In this document: piece by piece, positions 5,839 to 6,866 of the stretch
Layout: each line of letters opens with the position of its first letter
How positions within the stretch are numbered: position 1 is the stretch's first letter
From: Bauldia sp.
Lineage (GTDB): Bacteria > Pseudomonadota > Alphaproteobacteria > Rhizobiales > Kaistiaceae
Assembly: GCA_020442095.1 (NCBI GenBank)
Contig: JAGRKY010000588.1
Span: forward strand, 1 to 6,866
Length of the DNA: 6,866 nucleotides
Direction: 5' to 3'
Notes under the pieces: model-generated
Databases searched by the model: none
What the model saw: the letters and a program-made list of their open reading frames with translations, nothing else
What the model was told of the DNA's origin: nothing
Made by a program: the position numbers and the translations under genes

Positions 5839-6255
5839 ATGCGCCTGACTTCCTTCACGGACTACGGTCTCCGGATGATGATGAGAATGGCGAGCGCGCC
5901 GGGAACGGCGTTCTCGACGGCCGAGATCGCCGAGGAGTTCGGCCTGTCGCGCCATCACCTTGCGAAGATCATGCAGCGCCTGTCCCGGGGCGGGTTGATC
6001 GAGACCCGTCGCGGCGGAGGCGGCGGGGCCGTCCTCGCAAAGTCTCCGGGCGAGATAACCATCGGCGCCATTGTTCGCCTGCTCGAAGAGGGGCAGGCGA
6101 TCGTCGAGTGCTTCGCATCCGGCGGCGGTGACTGCACGATCACCGGATGCTGTCGCCTGAAAGCGCGGTTGCGCTCGGCCGAGTCGGCCTTCCTCAAGGA
6201 TCTCGATCGGTCGACGCTGGCCGACATCGCATTGCCAGCTGCCGCTGCCGCCTGA
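5839..6255 (+). CDS. nsrR: Rrf2-family nitric oxide-sensing repressor NsrR
   Basis: NsrR is a dimeric winged-helix repressor whose [Fe-S] cluster is destroyed or nitrosylated by NO, releasing NO-detoxification and respiratory genes. The 138-residue product starts with the typical MRLTSFTDYGLRMMMRMA. A winged-helix domain follows: TAEIAEEFGLSRHHLAKIMQRLSRGGLIETRRGGGGG at 27-63, containing the recognition helix and the Gly-rich wing. Asp8, the non-cysteine cluster ligand in Streptomyces NsrR, is present. The cysteines are Cys91, Cys99, Cys104 and Cys105 followed by RLK. Cys99-x5-Cys105 matches E. coli Cys96-x5-Cys102, whereas the first gap is 7 rather than 4 residues. ATG 5839 is chosen by homology; an upstream ATG at 5832 is in another frame. 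A predicted NsrR-type operator lies just upstream. ccoN follows after 23 nt, so the two are probably co-transcribed. Confidence 0.92.
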   Translation: MRLTSFTDYGLRMMMRMASAPGTAFSTAEIAEEFGLSRHHLAKIMQRLSRGGLIETRRGGGGGAVLAKSPGEITIGAIVRLLEEGQAIVECFASGGGDCTITGCCRLKARLRSAESAFLKDLDRSTLADIALPAAAAA

Positions 6256-6278
6256 TCCGGACATTGGTGGACTGCGGC

Positions 6279-6866
6279 ATGATCCGATCCCTGACCATCG
6301 CGGAACGCCAGACGGGCCTGTTCCTTGCCACCATCCTCGGCTTCGTCGGCCTGGCGATGGCTGCCGCGGCCCGGCAGGGTCCGATGGCAATCCACGGCGC
6401 AATGGCGCTCCTCCTCGGCCTCTACCTTGTGTTCGCGCTCGCCGTCACCCTGGATGACCCGTCACCATCGGCGGACCGCGACCAAAGCTATTACGACGAG
6501 CCGACGCGCTTCGGCATCGTGATGACCCTGATCTGGGCGATCGCCGCGATGTCCGTCGGTGTCTGGGTGGCCGCGTTGCTCTACTGGCCGGAAGCGACCC
6601 CGCAGTGGCCGGCAACCAGCTTTGGCCGCCTGCGGCCCTTCCACACCACCGGGGTGATCTTCGGCTTTGGCGGCAATGCGCTGATCGCGACCTCCTTCCA
6701 CGTGCTGCAGCGGACGTCGCGTGTCAGGCTCGCCGATTCGGTCAGTCCCTGGGTGGTCCTGATCGGGTTCAACCTCTTTTGCGTCTGGGCCGTCACCGGC
6801 TACCTGATGGGAAGCACCCAATCGAAGGAATATGCCGAACCGGAATGGTATGCCGACCTCTGGCTG
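6279..6866 (+). CDS. ccoN: cbb3-type cytochrome c oxidase subunit I CcoN, N-terminal part (3' truncated)
   Basis: CcoN is the catalytic haem-copper subunit of the cbb3 oxidase, which reduces oxygen with high affinity at low oxygen tension and pumps protons. The 196 residues present contain about five membrane segments, roughly 13-32, 38-56, 78-101, 121-145 and 156-178. Family signatures are FGRLRPFHTTGVIFGFGGNALIATSFHVLQRTSR (115-148), in which His122 corresponds to a low-spin haem b ligand. Near the edge, TGYLMGSTQSKEYAEPEWYADLWL (173-196) is the highly typical CcoN segment. The copper B histidines and the active-site Tyr would lie beyond the window. The ATG has GGTGG at 6266-6270, 8 nt upstream, and follows nsrR by 23 nt. 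The frame has no stop before the window ends. ccoO, ccoQ and ccoP are expected next, but this is inference. Confidence 0.93.
   Translation, partial: MIRSLTIAERQTGLFLATILGFVGLAMAAAARQGPMAIHGAMALLLGLYLVFALAVTLDDPSPSADRDQSYYDEPTRFGIVMTLIWAIAAMSVGVWVAALLYWPEATPQWPATSFGRLRPFHTTGVIFGFGGNALIATSFHVLQRTSRVRLADSVSPWVVLIGFNLFCVWAVTGYLMGSTQSKEYAEPEWYADLWL

Noticed and set aside
5767..6402. - strand open frame opposite nsrR
   Set aside because: Antisense to nsrR, whose winged-helix and cysteine cluster are evident.

Overview
The window is GC-rich with strongly G/C-biased third codon positions and looks like part of a proteobacterial chromosome. An alphaproteobacterium (possibly a sphingomonad-type organism) is my best guess from protein style, but no phylogenetic marker is present. 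It is a nitrate respiration / nitric oxide handling locus. All recognisable genes are on the + strand, tightly packed, often with TGATG or ATGA overlaps.

Region 1 (1-1878) is the distal part of a narGHJI operon: the C-terminal end of NarH, then NarJ and NarI, giving a membrane-bound respiratory nitrate reductase. Region 2 (1875-4562) continues apparently in the same transcription unit. It holds a cytoplasmic PpiC-type parvulin overlapping narI by 4 nt, a 99-residue uncharacterised helical protein, the 12-TM-type NnrS, and a carboxymuconolactone-decarboxylase-fold protein that lacks the family's redox cysteine pair. Region 3 (4563-5440) holds a stand-alone PAS protein whose His70 aligns by eye with the haem-ligand histidine of FixL and E. 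coli DOS. A following reading frame overlaps its stop codon (ATGA) and seems to be broken by two compensating frameshifts at homopolymer runs.

Region 4 (5441-5838) is a roughly 400-bp stretch without a credible gene. Its first part has several inverted repeats; its end is AT-rich and holds the nsrR promoter and a 23-bp imperfect palindrome with the 11-1-11 layout of NsrR operators. Region 5 (5839-6866) holds nsrR, encoding an Rrf2-family [Fe-S] nitric oxide sensor with Asp8 and a Cys cluster. Only 23 nt downstream is the start of ccoN, the catalytic subunit of a cbb3-type high-affinity oxidase, which runs off the end of the window.

Together the genes suggest a unit for low-oxygen respiration: nitrate reductase and its maturation helpers, an NO-response protein (NnrS), possible small sensors (PAS, CMD-like), and an NO-responsive repressor that probably controls itself and the adjacent cbb3 oxidase. 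The least understood and most interesting part is the CMD-like / PAS / broken-gene / structured-intergenic stretch at 4233-5838. I found no CRISPR array, tRNA, rRNA or insertion sequence.
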